DNA of 16,565 bases from Bacillota bacterium (GCA_017861355.1 JAGFXQ010000030.1:1-16565), one strand, 5' to 3'; counted from the first letter of the stretch, positions 6,886 through 14,542 are shown. The notes: generated by a model from the letters alone, not told the origin. A program made the numbers and translations.

Positions 6886-9459
6886 CTATGCGTTTCTGCC
6901 GCAGCAATGCTTGTATTTTCTTCCGCTTCCGCAGGGACAGGGATCGTTCGGCTGTACTTTTTTCGTAGTACGTTTTACCGGAGCATTTGCCACACTGTCA
7001 TCACGGTTGGTACCGGTAACTTTAGCTACTTGCTCTCTTTCAACCTTTTGTTCTATACGAACATGAAGTAATGCCTTGATGGTATCTTCTCTGATTGCAG
7101 AGGTCATAGCATCAAACATCTCAAACCCTTGGAATTTGTATTCCACGATTGGCTGACGTTGGCCATAGGCCTGAAGACCGATACCCTGACGCATCTGATC
7201 CATATCATCAATGTGATCCATCCACTTACGATCAATTACCTTAAGCAAGATGACACGTTCGATTTCTCTGATTTGTTCAATCTCAGGGAACTCAGCTTCC
7301 TTCGCTTCATACAGCTTCACTGCGTCTTCCTTCAATTGCTGTAAAAGATCATTCTTGCTGATACCTCTAAGCTGCTTTTCATCAAGACGAACCGGATTTA
7401 ACGGAATGACCGGAAGCAGAAGATCATTGAGTTCTTCTAAATCCCAATCCTGCGGTGACTGATCATCACTGATGCTGGTATTAACACAACCTTCTACCGT
7501 ATCGGTAATCATGTGGTAGATCGTGTCTCTCATGCTCTCGCCGTCCAGAACTCGTCTTCGTTCCTCGTAAATAATCTCTCTTTGTTCATTATTAACCTGA
7601 TCGTATTCTAGCAAATTCTTTCTGATACCGAAGTTGTTACTCTCTATTCTTTGTTGTGCTTTCTCGATTGCATTGGTAAGCATCTTGTGCTCAATCTGCT
7701 CACCCTCCTGAAGGCCTAAGGAATTAAAGATTCCCATCAGTCTCTCCGAACCGAATAAACGCATCAGATCATCTTCCAGTGAGATAAAGAAGCGCGATTC
7801 ACCGGGATCACCTTGTCGACCGGCACGACCACGCAGCTGGTTATCAATACGTCTTGCTTCATGACGCTCCGTACCGATAATTTTTAAACCGCCGACTTCT
7901 ACTACACCTTCACCAAGCTTAATATCTGTACCACGACCTGCCATATTGGTAGCAATCGTTACTGCACCAAATTGACCAGCATCTGCAACTATTTCCGCCT
8001 CTAACTCATGGAATTTCGCATTGAGTACTTTATGAGGAACATTGTGTTTCTTCAATATTGCACTAATTTCTTCCGAAGACTCAATCGTGATCGTTCCGAC
8101 CAGAACCGGCTGCCCCTTCTGATGAGCTGCAATGATCTCTCTGATAATCGCATTCAGCTTTTCTTTTCTTGTCTTATATACAGCATCCTGTAAATCCATA
8201 CGAGCAATTGAGACATTGGTAGGAACCTCAATAACGTCCATTCCGTAGATTTCTCTAAATTCCTTCTCTTCTGTTAAAGCAGTACCTGTCATACCACATT
8301 TCTTAATATACTTATTAAAGAAGTTCTGGAAGGTAATCGTTGCAAGAGTTTTACTCTCACGCTTTACTTTAACATTCTCCTTGGCTTCAATTGCTTGATG
8401 CAGACCATCACTATAGCGTCTTCCGGGCATAATACGACCGGTAAATTCATCTACGATCAGAACTTCATCATCCTTAACCACATAATCCTTATCCCGGAAC
8501 ATCAGGTTGTGAGCTCTCAGAGCAAGAATAATATTATGCTGTATCTCAAGATTTTCCGGGTCAGCCAAATTCTCCAGATTAAAGAAGCGTTCCACCTTCT
8601 TCACGCCATCTTCCGTGAGGTGAACATTCTTCTCCTTTTCATTTACGATAAAGTCACCGGTCTCCTCAATGTCTTCCTTCATAATGGCTGCCATCTTGGT
8701 AAGTTCGGCACTGGCCGTTCCCTTGCTTAACTGTCTTGCAAGGATATCACACACACGATACAGTTCGGTGGATTTTCCGCTTTGTCCTGAGATGATGAGT
8801 GGTGTTCTCGCTTCATCAATCAAGATGGAGTCAACCTCATCGATAATTGCATAATGCAGATCTCTCTGAACCAATTGTTCTTTGTAGATAACCATGTTAT
8901 CTCTCAGATAATCAAAGCCTAGCTCGTTGTTCGTAGCATAGGTGATGTCGCACGCATAAGCAGCACGGCGCTCATCCTTCTCCATACTATTCAGAATAAC
9001 TCCGACCTTCATTCCAAGGAACTCATGGATACGGCCCATCCACTCAGAGTCACGTTTTGCAAGGTAATCGTTTACGGTTACAACATGTACACCTTTTCCT
9101 TCTAATGCATTCAGATAAGAAGGCAGTGTAGCAACTAATGTCTTACCTTCACCGGTACGCATCTCTGTGATACGTCCTTGATGAAGGATTACACCACCAA
9201 TCAGCTGTACCCGGAAATGTCTGAGTCCGATTACTCTCTTAGAAGCTTCTCTGACTGTTGCATAAGCTTCTACTAATATATCATCGAGGGTTTCCCCATT
9301 CTTAAGTCTATTTGTGAATTCGGTCGTTTTTGCTTTGAGTTCTTCATCTGTTAACTTTACGTATTCTGGTTCCAATGCTTCTATCTTGTCTACGATTGGC
9401 AATACACGCTTCACTTCTCGCTCGCTGTGAGTACCAAATACTTTTTCTATAATTCCCAT
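6886..9459 (-). CDS. secA: Preprotein translocase ATPase SecA
   Basis: SecA (857 residues) is the cytosolic and membrane-associated motor that drives unfolded preproteins through SecYEG. Walker A MRTGEGKT is at 100-107 and Walker B IIDEVD at 205-210, followed by SILIDEARTPLIISG. NBD2 motifs include TNMAGRGTDIKLG and the arginine-finger region QLRGRAGRQGDPG. The helical scaffold and wing domains follow, and the tail ends with a zinc-binding SEC-C motif (Cys841-x-Cys843, Cys852, Cys853) that contacts SecB-like partners and ribosomes. Length is normal for a Firmicute. The ATG at 9459 follows AGGAG at eight bases. It lies downstream of hpf but has its own promoter and terminator. No second SecA is visible in the window. 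Confidence 0.98.
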   Translation of the reverse strand: MGIIEKVFGTHSEREVKRVLPIVDKIEALEPEYVKLTDEELKAKTTEFTNRLKNGETLDDILVEAYATVREASKRVIGLRHFRVQLIGGVILHQGRITEMRTGEGKTLVATLPSYLNALEGKGVHVVTVNDYLAKRDSEWMGRIHEFLGMKVGVILNSMEKDERRAAYACDITYATNNELGFDYLRDNMVIYKEQLVQRDLHYAIIDEVDSILIDEARTPLIISGQSGKSTELYRVCDILARQLSKGTASAELTKMAAIMKEDIEETGDFIVNEKEKNVHLTEDGVKKVERFFNLENLADPENLEIQHNIILALRAHNLMFRDKDYVVKDDEVLIVDEFTGRIMPGRRYSDGLHQAIEAKENVKVKRESKTLATITFQNFFNKYIKKCGMTGTALTEEKEFREIYGMDVIEVPTNVSIARMDLQDAVYKTRKEKLNAIIREIIAAHQKGQPVLVGTITIESSEEISAILKKHNVPHKVLNAKFHELEAEIVADAGQFGAVTIATNMAGRGTDIKLGEGVVEVGGLKIIGTERHEARRIDNQLRGRAGRQGDPGESRFFISLEDDLMRLFGSERLMGIFNSLGLQEGEQIEHKMLTNAIEKAQQRIESNNFGIRKNLLEYDQVNNEQREIIYEERRRVLDGESMRDTIYHMITDTVEGCVNTSISDDQSPQDWDLEELNDLLLPVIPLNPVRLDEKQLRGISKNDLLQQLKEDAVKLYEAKEAEFPEIEQIREIERVILLKVIDRKWMDHIDDMDQMRQGIGLQAYGQRQPIVEYKFQGFEMFDAMTSAIREDTIKALLHVRIEQKVEREQVAKVTGTNRDDSVANAPVKRTTKKVQPNDPCPCGSGRKYKHCCGRNA

Positions 9460-9512
9460 TCTTGTTCACTCCTGTACTGTTCCAAATTTGATCCCAAAAT
9501 CGTTCAACTAGT

Positions 9513-9541
9513 ATTGTAACATTTACCTTGATACTATTCAA
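9513..9541 (-). promoter_or_regulatory. secA promoter
   Basis: Minus-strand TTGAAT (9541-9536), 17-base spacer, TACAAT (9518-9513), between the hpf terminator and secA. The predicted leader is about 45 bases. Confidence 0.75.
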
Positions 9542-9586
9542 CTTAATTTTCTTGCCTGTCCGGAATCATATGTTTTGAAATAAGAA

Positions 9587-9622
9587 AGGAGCTGTCCCGG
9601 TCTTGCTCCGGAAGCAGCTCCT
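9587..9622 (-). terminator. hpf terminator
   Basis: AGGAGCTG and CAGCTCCT arms (9587-9594, 9615-9622) with further pairing of CCGG/CCGG inside, followed on the minus strand by a T-rich tract (TTTCTTATTTC). It starts 26 bases after the hpf stop. Confidence 0.8.
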
Positions 9623-9648
9623 ATCATTAGATTTAACTAGATTCTATC

Positions 9649-10176
9649 TTAATATTCGGGTTCGATGAGACCGTAGGTATTGCCCTTTCTCTTATAAACT
9701 ACGTTAACCTCATCTGTCTGAGCATTACGGAACACATAAAAGCTATGTCCTAAAAGCTCCATCTGAACACATGCTTCCTCAGCGTCCATCGGTTTAATCG
9801 CAAATCTTTTTGTTTTAACAATCTTGATTGTATCATCTTCATAATAATCATCTTCCATGAAAGCTTGATTAAAATTCGTGGATGCTTGCTTGTGATCTAT
9901 TAATTTATTCTTGTATTTTCTTAATTGACGCTCAATAATCTCTTCCACCAAGTCGATGGATACATACATATCATTACTTACTTGCTCTGCTCTAATTATA
10001 TTCCCCTTAACAGGAATTGTCACTTCGATTTTCTGTCTTTCTTTTTCTACGCTGAGTGTCACATGAATTTCAGTGTCAGGAGTAAAGTATCTCTCAAGTT
10101 TACCAATCTTTTCATATACAGCCGTCTTTAAGCCTTCAGTTACATCAATGTTCTTACCGCTGATAATATAACGCAT
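9649..10176 (-). CDS. hpf: Long-form ribosome hibernation promoting factor
   Basis: This 175-residue protein joins 70S ribosomes into inactive 100S dimers when growth slows. The N-terminal S30AE/HPF domain (about 1-100) begins MRYIISGKNIDVTEGLK. A linker with the acidic stretch MEDDYYEDD leads to the C-terminal dimerisation domain (about 118-175, KTKRFAIKPMDAEEACVQME ... YGLIEPEY), so it is the long Firmicute form. The ATG at 10176 is chosen because a ribosome binding site (AGGAG) lies nine bases upstream; a TTG three codons earlier would touch the binding site directly. It has its own promoter at 10232-10260 and terminator, and precedes secA, an order common in Clostridia. Confidence 0.96.
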   Translation of the reverse strand: MRYIISGKNIDVTEGLKTAVYEKIGKLERYFTPDTEIHVTLSVEKERQKIEVTIPVKGNIIRAEQVSNDMYVSIDLVEEIIERQLRKYKNKLIDHKQASTNFNQAFMEDDYYEDDTIKIVKTKRFAIKPMDAEEACVQMELLGHSFYVFRNAQTDEVNVVYKRKGNTYGLIEPEY

Positions 10177-10231
10177 AATGCCCAACTCCTTTTTGCTTTC
10201 TTGTTAGCATTAACACTTCTATGCTATCCTT

Positions 10232-10260
10232 ATTATACCATATGCCACAAGAAGTGACAA
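10232..10260 (-). promoter_or_regulatory. hpf promoter
   Basis: Minus-strand TTGTCA (10260-10255), exactly 17 bases, TATAAT (10237-10232). The predicted leader to the ATG is about 50 bases. No sign of a stress-sigma motif was seen here. Confidence 0.8.
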
Positions 10261-10919
10261 GCTACTAAAAATATTATTACCCAAAGCTGTCTTTCTATTA
10301 GCCAATATGATACCAAACCAAGAGAAACTATATCAATATTCATAAATATTTGTATAATCTTTACTACTTTACCCAAATTGTCGAATTTACAACCAAATGC
10401 GTCAATGTTTTAACTATTGTCCGACAACTGTATTGTCAAGTACAATAATTCAAGTTTAAGTACCTAAAATACGATTTATCATAAGTTACAAAACGCACTT
10501 TCGTTATTGACACCTTTTTCCCTGTGCGACACGAGTAGTTTCTAAATGTGGATAATGTGGATAAATCGGTGTATAACTTCCTTTTATCCAAAAACAAGGC
10601 TTCTTGCCTGTGGATAACTTTTTTATAAATTGTATAATTGAACCTTTAATTACCCATATTTTTACATTCTAGATACTTCGTTTGTGCATTATGTACATAA
10701 CATTGTTTGTCAATAGGAATTTATGATAATCTTTTTTCATTTCATAACACTGAAAACGTATCGTAAATTTAACCAATTTAAAGATTATTCATAACACTCT
10801 TGAGTAAGCTTACTTATTATCCCAATTAATGTAGTTCAAATATTTTATGCATTCTGCACATGAGGCAATCCCTAGATATAGAGACTAAAGTATAGGACGC
10901 AGTTTCCTATGATATAAAA
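10261..10919. other. Long AT-rich intergenic region between hpf and the PilZ gene
   Basis: About 660 bases without a convincing coding frame on either strand. It holds the DnaA-box cluster (10547-10617), a second sigma-A-like match pointing left (TTGACA 10439-10434, 17 bases, TAGTTA 10416-10411), and a 12-bp perfect palindrome AGTAAGCTTACT (10803-10814). Bases after 10617 are especially AT-rich. I cannot tell whether a small RNA is encoded here. Confidence 0.6.
10547..10617. promoter_or_regulatory. DnaA-box cluster
   Basis: Three exact DnaA boxes TGTGGATAA occur at 10547-10555, 10556-10564 (directly abutting) and 10609-10617. A one-mismatch box in the opposite orientation, TTATCCAAA, is at 10584-10592, and a two-mismatch copy at 10568-10576. 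An AT-rich tract with TTTTTTATAAA follows. The density resembles an origin or a DnaA-binding cluster of the titration or regulatory kind. There is no dnaA, dnaN or strand switch nearby, so a main origin is not favoured. Confidence 0.75.
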
Positions 10920-10948
10920 AACAGGAGATGAATGCTACACCTCCTGTT
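10920..10948 (-). terminator. Terminator of the PilZ gene
   Basis: AACAGGAG (10920-10927) and CTCCTGTT (10941-10948) form an eight-base stem; on the minus strand it runs into TTTTTTATAT. It begins 11 bases after the PilZ stop codon. This is a classic intrinsic terminator. Confidence 0.88.
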
Positions 10949-10958
10949 ATAAGACTTC

Positions 10959-11360
10959 TTAAGGATTACTCGCCGGATGGTCTTCCAGTTTGATTTCCCC
11001 TCTATTCATTTTTTTTTCATATTTATCTACCTTATCTGCCAAGAAGGGTGCAAGGCCTACAAACTCAGCTCCATAGATCTTATAACTATTTTCAGATATA
11101 TGAGCCCGCACAATTTGAAGCACCACATAGAAAAAATCTCCATCCCCGAGATTAATCCGTCCTCGAAAATAGTATCCCAAAGGAAGACTCCCTTCACTGA
11201 TAAAGCCGATTCCACTCCTAGAGATATCTGTTACCGAAACGGAAGCGTTTAAATCCTTAATAACAATATGATCCTGCTTAAAAACCTCATCCACTTCCAA
11301 ATGAAGTTCGATTGGTAGCCTTTTATACTTTCTCCTATCTTTCATCTCACTATCAGTCAT
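10959..11360 (-). CDS. PilZ-domain protein (probable cyclic-di-GMP receptor)
   Basis: This 133-residue soluble protein consists of one PilZ domain. The two ligand motifs are present: the arginine motif DRRKYKRLP (8-16, RxxxR) and DISRSGIGF (45-53, the D/N-x-S-x-x-G motif), separated by the usual first strands. PilZ proteins bind cyclic-di-GMP and commonly control motility, adhesion or exopolysaccharide. The C-terminal tail (about 105-133) is charged and lacks a known partner domain. The ATG at 11360 follows AGGAG by eight bases. It is a single-gene unit with promoter 11421-11449 and terminator 10920-10948. CheW and YjfB-like genes in the window make a motility role plausible, but the target is unknown. 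Confidence 0.9.
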   Translation of the reverse strand: MTDSEMKDRRKYKRLPIELHLEVDEVFKQDHIVIKDLNASVSVTDISRSGIGFISEGSLPLGYYFRGRINLGDGDFFYVVLQIVRAHISENSYKIYGAEFVGLAPFLADKVDKYEKKMNRGEIKLEDHPASNP

Positions 11361-11420
11361 AACACCCGCTCCTTATACTCGCTGATTGATAATCGTCCCA
11401 TACACTATCTATACTATTCC

Positions 11421-11449
11421 ATCTTAGCATACTTTTTACAATTTTCCAA
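11421..11449 (-). promoter_or_regulatory. Candidate promoter of the PilZ gene
   Basis: Minus-strand TTGGAA (11449-11444), 17 bases, TAAGAT (11426-11421). Matches are moderate at both boxes; predicted leader about 55 bases. Confidence 0.5.
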
Positions 11450-11455
11450 TAAGAC

Positions 11456-11592
11456 AATAGTGCGAATTATTAAGTGGCATAATTCACACTTCCAAGTTTG
11501 TGCCTGCGTAATCAAAGTACTGAGAACGCACTTGGCACAAACTATCTCAAAGGATAGACTTTATAAATAGTGCGTATTATTGAGAGGCATAA
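11456..11592. repeat. Direct-repeat-flanked structured intergenic element
   Basis: Two 27-base direct copies, 11456-11482 and 11566-11592, match at 24 of 27 positions. Between them lies a long inverted repeat: AGTTTGTGCC (11495-11504) with GGCACAAACT (11534-11543), continued inside by TGCGT/ACGCA (11505-11509, 11526-11530). The first copy also forms its own 11-bp stem (11460-11470 with 11479-11489), complete only as minus-strand RNA because of one wobble. The second copy abuts the T-tract of the nlpC-gene terminator. No coding frame is visible. It may be a small non-autonomous repeat element or a non-coding RNA. Confidence 0.6.
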
Positions 11593-11594
11593 AA

Positions 11595-11620
11595 ACAGGA
11601 TCCTAAGATTAGGACCCTGT
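11595..11620 (-). terminator. Terminator of the NlpC/P60 gene
   Basis: Twelve-base arms (11595-11606 and 11609-11620) with one mismatch on a two-base turn, followed on the minus strand by TTTTTATG. It begins 35 bases after the stop codon. Confidence 0.88.
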
Positions 11621-11655
11621 CAGATTATTTATTGCTATGTTATTGTGTAAACCAC

Positions 11656-12900
11656 TTAATTAACGATTCTTCTCACACAATAGATATCTCGATACTTAAC
11701 ATTGGATCTTATGATACCCTGTCTTGAGTTTGCTGCATGAACAATCATTCCATTGCCGATATACATTGCAACATGATTTACATTGCCACTGCTATTGGTA
11801 TAGAATACCAAATCGCCTGGAAGCATCTCTGATTCGCCTACTCTCCTACCAGCAGAAGATGCCTGATCACGGGACACTCGTGGAATGGAATATCCAAAGT
11901 CGGCATAGACAGCTTGTACAAATCCGGAGCAATCAGCTCCCTTGGTTAAGCTCTCGCCGCCCCATACATATCGATTGCCTACAAACTTCTGTGCATATTC
12001 TATAATCTCACCGCGAAGACCGGAATTAGAACCGGTATTCTCATGGCTTTCACTCTTAGAAGGAGTATTATTTGAGCTGCTTGAATTCTTCTTATCTTCT
12101 TCGGCTTTTCTTGCAGCTTCCTTACGCTCTGCTTCTTCCTGTGCAAGCTTTGCTTTTCGCTCAGCTTCTGCACGCTCCGCTTCCTGCTGTTCACGAAGAA
12201 TTCTTTGCTCTTCTTCTACAGAAATCGCAAATTTGAATTCAACTGTCATCTCAACATATTCCTTGGAGATAAATCCGGTAAAGTCTCCGCCGGTCTCATC
12301 GTCCGTGCCTAATACGATCTCAACCCACTCGCCATAATCCTTTTTCACCGGATAAGTTTCACCCTTCGGAATCAATGTCAGTATCTGAGAATCGACACTC
12401 ATTTCTTTTCTAACTCTTAAAGTCTGGGTATTTACTGTGGCAAATTGAGTTGCATACTCATCGACCATTGCCTCTGCATCATGTCCGATTGCAAGAAAAT
12501 TGGAAGCTATGTAACCTTTTACATCACCGGATTGGATCTTTACCCAATCACCGTCTAAGTACTCTAAGATATCTGCTGCACATCCTCGATAAAGCTTACC
12601 GACAACTTCACTGTCGATGGATGGCTTGCTTCTTACATTCACATAATTATCTGCAACGGATACTCCCAGATTAGCATAGGGAGAAATGATCTCCGTCTTT
12701 AAAATATTAATTAAGGTCTTATCGGCTGTAACTGTATCGGCCTCACAAGACAAATAATAATTGTCTAATAAATAAGCAAAACCAGCAACACCCTGTTCGG
12801 TCGGAATCGTATCCGCCTTCGCAGCTGTCGCTGGAATTGCAATATATAATGCGGCTGAAGCAATAAACAACACCGTCTTCATAGCCTTAGCTCTTCTCAT
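11656..12900 (-). CDS. Secreted SH3b-NlpC/P60 peptidoglycan hydrolase
   Basis: This 414-residue exported enzyme is predicted to cut stem peptides of peptidoglycan (gamma-D-Glu-diamino acid endopeptidase type). It has a signal peptide (about 1-29, basic start, hydrophobic core, likely cut after AKA), then two bacterial SH3 repeats (about 77-138 and 155-217, the first with YVNVRSKPSIDSEVVGKL). An E/A/K/R-rich probable coiled coil spans about 227-272, and a Ser/Asn-rich linker 273-294. The catalytic NlpC/P60 domain (about 295-414) has Cys324 in GADCSGF, His376 in NHVAMYIG and His388 in IVHAA, so it looks active. The ATG at 12900 follows GGAGGT by nine bases. It is a single-gene unit with a consensus promoter (13039-13067) and a structured 130-base leader. 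Confidence 0.94.
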   Translation of the reverse strand: MRRAKAMKTVLFIASAALYIAIPATAAKADTIPTEQGVAGFAYLLDNYYLSCEADTVTADKTLINILKTEIISPYANLGVSVADNYVNVRSKPSIDSEVVGKLYRGCAADILEYLDGDWVKIQSGDVKGYIASNFLAIGHDAEAMVDEYATQFATVNTQTLRVRKEMSVDSQILTLIPKGETYPVKKDYGEWVEIVLGTDDETGGDFTGFISKEYVEMTVEFKFAISVEEEQRILREQQEAERAEAERKAKLAQEEAERKEAARKAEEDKKNSSSSNNTPSKSESHENTGSNSGLRGEIIEYAQKFVGNRYVWGGESLTKGADCSGFVQAVYADFGYSIPRVSRDQASSAGRRVGESEMLPGDLVFYTNSSGNVNHVAMYIGNGMIVHAANSRQGIIRSNVKYRDIYCVRRIVN

Positions 12901-12919
12901 GTATCAATTACCTCCCACG

Positions 12920-12942
12920 TAACAAAGCACTCACGCTTGTTA
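12920..12942 (-). promoter_or_regulatory. Hairpin just upstream of the NlpC/P60 ribosome binding site
   Basis: TAACAAGC (minus strand, 12942-12935) pairs with GCTTTGTTA (12928-12920) with one bulge and a six-base loop, ending three bases before the ribosome binding site. It may set translation efficiency or mRNA stability. Confidence 0.4.
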
Positions 12943-12991
12943 GACAAACCGTATTTCACCCTCTGATTTGTCATGTCTTGTTCCTTTTAAT

Positions 12992-13018
12992 ATTTTGTAA
13001 CACGAAATATTACAAAAT
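12992..13018 (-). promoter_or_regulatory. Inverted repeat in the NlpC/P60 leader
   Basis: ATTTTGTAA (12992-13000) and TTACAAAAT (13010-13018) are perfect nine-base arms nine bases apart, starting about 14 bases after the predicted transcription start. It could be a stabilising 5' hairpin or an operator for a dimeric regulator. Confidence 0.45.
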
Positions 13019-13038
13019 TATTAAATACGTTTGAGATA

Positions 13039-13067
13039 ATTATAGCAAATACGTCAGATTGTGTCAA
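13039..13067 (-). promoter_or_regulatory. Promoter of the NlpC/P60 gene
   Basis: Minus-strand TTGACA (13067-13062), 17 bases, TATAAT (13044-13039): both boxes match the sigma-A consensus perfectly, predicting strong transcription. It lies 80 bases past the trxB stop, and no terminator for trxB is visible between them. Confidence 0.88.
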
Positions 13068-13147
13068 TAATAAACAAATTAAAACGACATATAATTTTAA
13101 TAAATGCCGAGTTTCATTCGATTTAGCAATGTTATGTCATATTTTGG

Positions 13148-14068
13148 TTATTCCAAATTATTCAAATATCTTTCTACTGCTGTAATTGCATTGGCACCAT
13201 CGGATGCCGCTGTTATGATTTGGCGAAGCTCCTTCGTACGAACATCACCTGCAACAAAAATACCAGGAATATTCGTTTCACAATTTTCACCAGCGATGAT
13301 GTAACCTGCATCATCTGCAGCAACTACTTTTTTGTAGATATCCGAGTTCGGCATATAACCTACCGCTATGAATACACCTGCAACATCATAGCTTGTATTC
13401 TCACTCGTCTTCAGATTCTTCACGTCTATTGTTTCAACATTTTCATTGCCATTGATCTTCTCAACTACACTATCCCAGAGAACAGTCACATTCTCAAGTG
13501 CAAGTAGTCTTGAAGAGATACTCTTAGAAGCACGAAATTGATCTCTTCTATGAATTACATATACCTGTTTGCAGATTCTCGCCAGAAAGATAGCATCCTC
13601 AACCGCTACATCACCACCACCGATGACCGCTACCGCTTTATTCTTGAAGAAGGCTCCGTCGCAGGTTGCACAGTAAGATACACCCATACCCGATAGCTTC
13701 TCTTCTCCTTCAACACCAAGATGACGAGGCGCCCCTCCGGTTGCAATAACAACCGTCTTTGCTTTATACTGCGAACCGTTATCCAAGGTCACAACTTTTA
13801 AATCGCCCTCCAAAACAAAATCTGTCACTTCACCATTGACAAACGTGGTCTCCAGCTTATCTGCATGTTCACGGAATTTGGTACTTAATTCAAAACCACT
13901 GATCCCAGGTGTTCCCGGATAGTTATCTACTTCATAAGTGTTAATAATCTGGCCACCACTTAGTCCCGCTTTCTCAATCACTATAACACTCAGTTCTGCT
14001 CTTTTTGCATATATTGCTGCAGCAAGCCCTGCCGGACCCGAGCCGATAATAATCACATCATAAACCAT
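13148..14068 (-). CDS. trxB: Thioredoxin-disulfide reductase
   Basis: This 306-residue cytosolic flavoenzyme passes electrons from NADPH through FAD to thioredoxin. The FAD-binding motif GSGPAG is at 9-14, the redox-active CATC at 133-136, the NADPH-binding GGGDVAVEDA at 150-159 with the phosphate-contacting HRRDQFRAS after it, and the second FAD motif GIFVAGDVRTKELRQ near the end. All residues needed for activity are present, and length is normal. I chose the ATG at 14068 because AAAGGAGG precedes it by eight bases; an ATG ten codons earlier would read through that site. No thioredoxin gene is adjacent. Its upstream region is shared with the divergent YjfB-like gene. Confidence 0.96.
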   Translation of the reverse strand: MVYDVIIIGSGPAGLAAAIYAKRAELSVIVIEKAGLSGGQIINTYEVDNYPGTPGISGFELSTKFREHADKLETTFVNGEVTDFVLEGDLKVVTLDNGSQYKAKTVVIATGGAPRHLGVEGEEKLSGMGVSYCATCDGAFFKNKAVAVIGGGDVAVEDAIFLARICKQVYVIHRRDQFRASKSISSRLLALENVTVLWDSVVEKINGNENVETIDVKNLKTSENTSYDVAGVFIAVGYMPNSDIYKKVVAADDAGYIIAGENCETNIPGIFVAGDVRTKELRQIITAASDGANAITAVERYLNNLE

Positions 14069-14100
14069 TGCTAATTCCTCCTTTGATACTCTATTCATAA

Positions 14101-14112
14101 AATGTTAACATT
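14101..14112. promoter_or_regulatory. 12-bp palindrome between trxB and the YjfB-like gene
   Basis: AATGTTAACATT is perfectly self-complementary and lies between the trxB start and the -35 box of the divergent gene, a position suited to an operator. No regulator is identified. Confidence 0.35.
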
Positions 14113-14119
14113 AACTTAT

Positions 14120-14147
14120 TTGACTTAAAAAGAATCTATGTTATAAT
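14120..14147 (+). promoter_or_regulatory. Promoter of the YjfB-like gene
   Basis: TTGACT (14120-14125), 16 bases, TATAAT (14142-14147). It predicts a leader of about 135 bases. It is sigma-A-like; no flagellar-sigma type motif was seen. Confidence 0.75.
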
Positions 14148-14183
14148 AAAATCGTAGTGAACTTACTGCAAATTTGTTTGCGA

Positions 14184-14228
14184 TGAACATCTCAATGTTC
14201 ATGGTATCCTAATAATACAGAATGTTCA
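14184..14228 (+). promoter_or_regulatory. Leader hairpin with duplicated partner strand
   Basis: TGAACAT (14184-14190) pairs with ATGTTCA (14195-14201) over a four-base loop. The partner sequence AATGTTCA recurs at 14221-14228, so an alternative longer pairing is possible in the leader. Confidence 0.35.
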
Positions 14229-14289
14229 GTAACATTATTACTTATTGATAGCAGATTATTCATTGTGGGTCGCAAGAAAGGAGTACCTT

Positions 14290-14469
14290 ATGACAATCTC
14301 TTCCTTAACCCCGAATCCTGTTACTATGTCAGGTAGTAATTCCGTAATTGGTACTGCTGTCCTCGCTAAAAGTCTGGACAACTATGCGCAGTCCGGAGAA
14401 GGTATCGTGAAGATGATGGAGCAATCCGTTAATCCTAACGTCGGCAAGAATTTCGACATGAAAGTTTGA
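14290..14469 (+). CDS. Small YjfB-type putative motility protein
   Basis: This is a 59-residue protein. The C-terminal half, VLAKSLDNYAQSGEGIVKMMEQ followed by SVNPNVGKNFDMKV, matches the pattern I know for the YjfB 'putative motility protein' family (PF14070): a helix, then Met-Glu-x-Ser-Val-x-Pro, then a terminal hydrophobic Asp-x-x-Val. The molecular function is unknown; the family is associated with flagellated Firmicutes. The ATG at 14290 follows AAAGGAG (14277-14283) by six bases; an upstream ATG at 14245 lacks a binding site and gives residues unlike the family. It is a single-gene unit with promoter and terminator, divergent from trxB and convergent with the methyltransferase. Confidence 0.82.
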   Translation: MTISSLTPNPVTMSGSNSVIGTAVLAKSLDNYAQSGEGIVKMMEQSVNPNVGKNFDMKV

Positions 14470-14494
14470 TTCGGCACAATAATATGATTATTTT

Positions 14495-14535
14495 AAAATA
14501 TGACAATGATTATACTAATCATTGTCATATTTTTT
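14495..14535. terminator. Bidirectional terminator between convergent genes
   Basis: Eighteen-base perfect arms (14495-14512, 14516-14533) on a three-base loop, with T-runs outside both ends when read on each strand. It can end the YjfB-like gene from the left and the methyltransferase from the right. Confidence 0.88.
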
Positions 14536-14542
14536 AATTGTT

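Noticed and set aside
10547..10617. Calling the DnaA-box cluster the chromosomal oriC
   Set aside because: No dnaA, dnaN, rpmH or gyrase genes are near, and gene direction does not change across the site. It is reported only as a DnaA-box cluster.
11456..11592. CRISPR array
   Set aside because: Only two imperfect repeats, an 83-base gap filled by an inverted repeat, and no cas genes.
12901..13032. c-di-AMP (ydaO-type) riboswitch before the NlpC/P60 gene
   Set aside because: Such genes are often controlled that way, but the leader is short and I could not find the conserved motifs; only two simple hairpins are visible.
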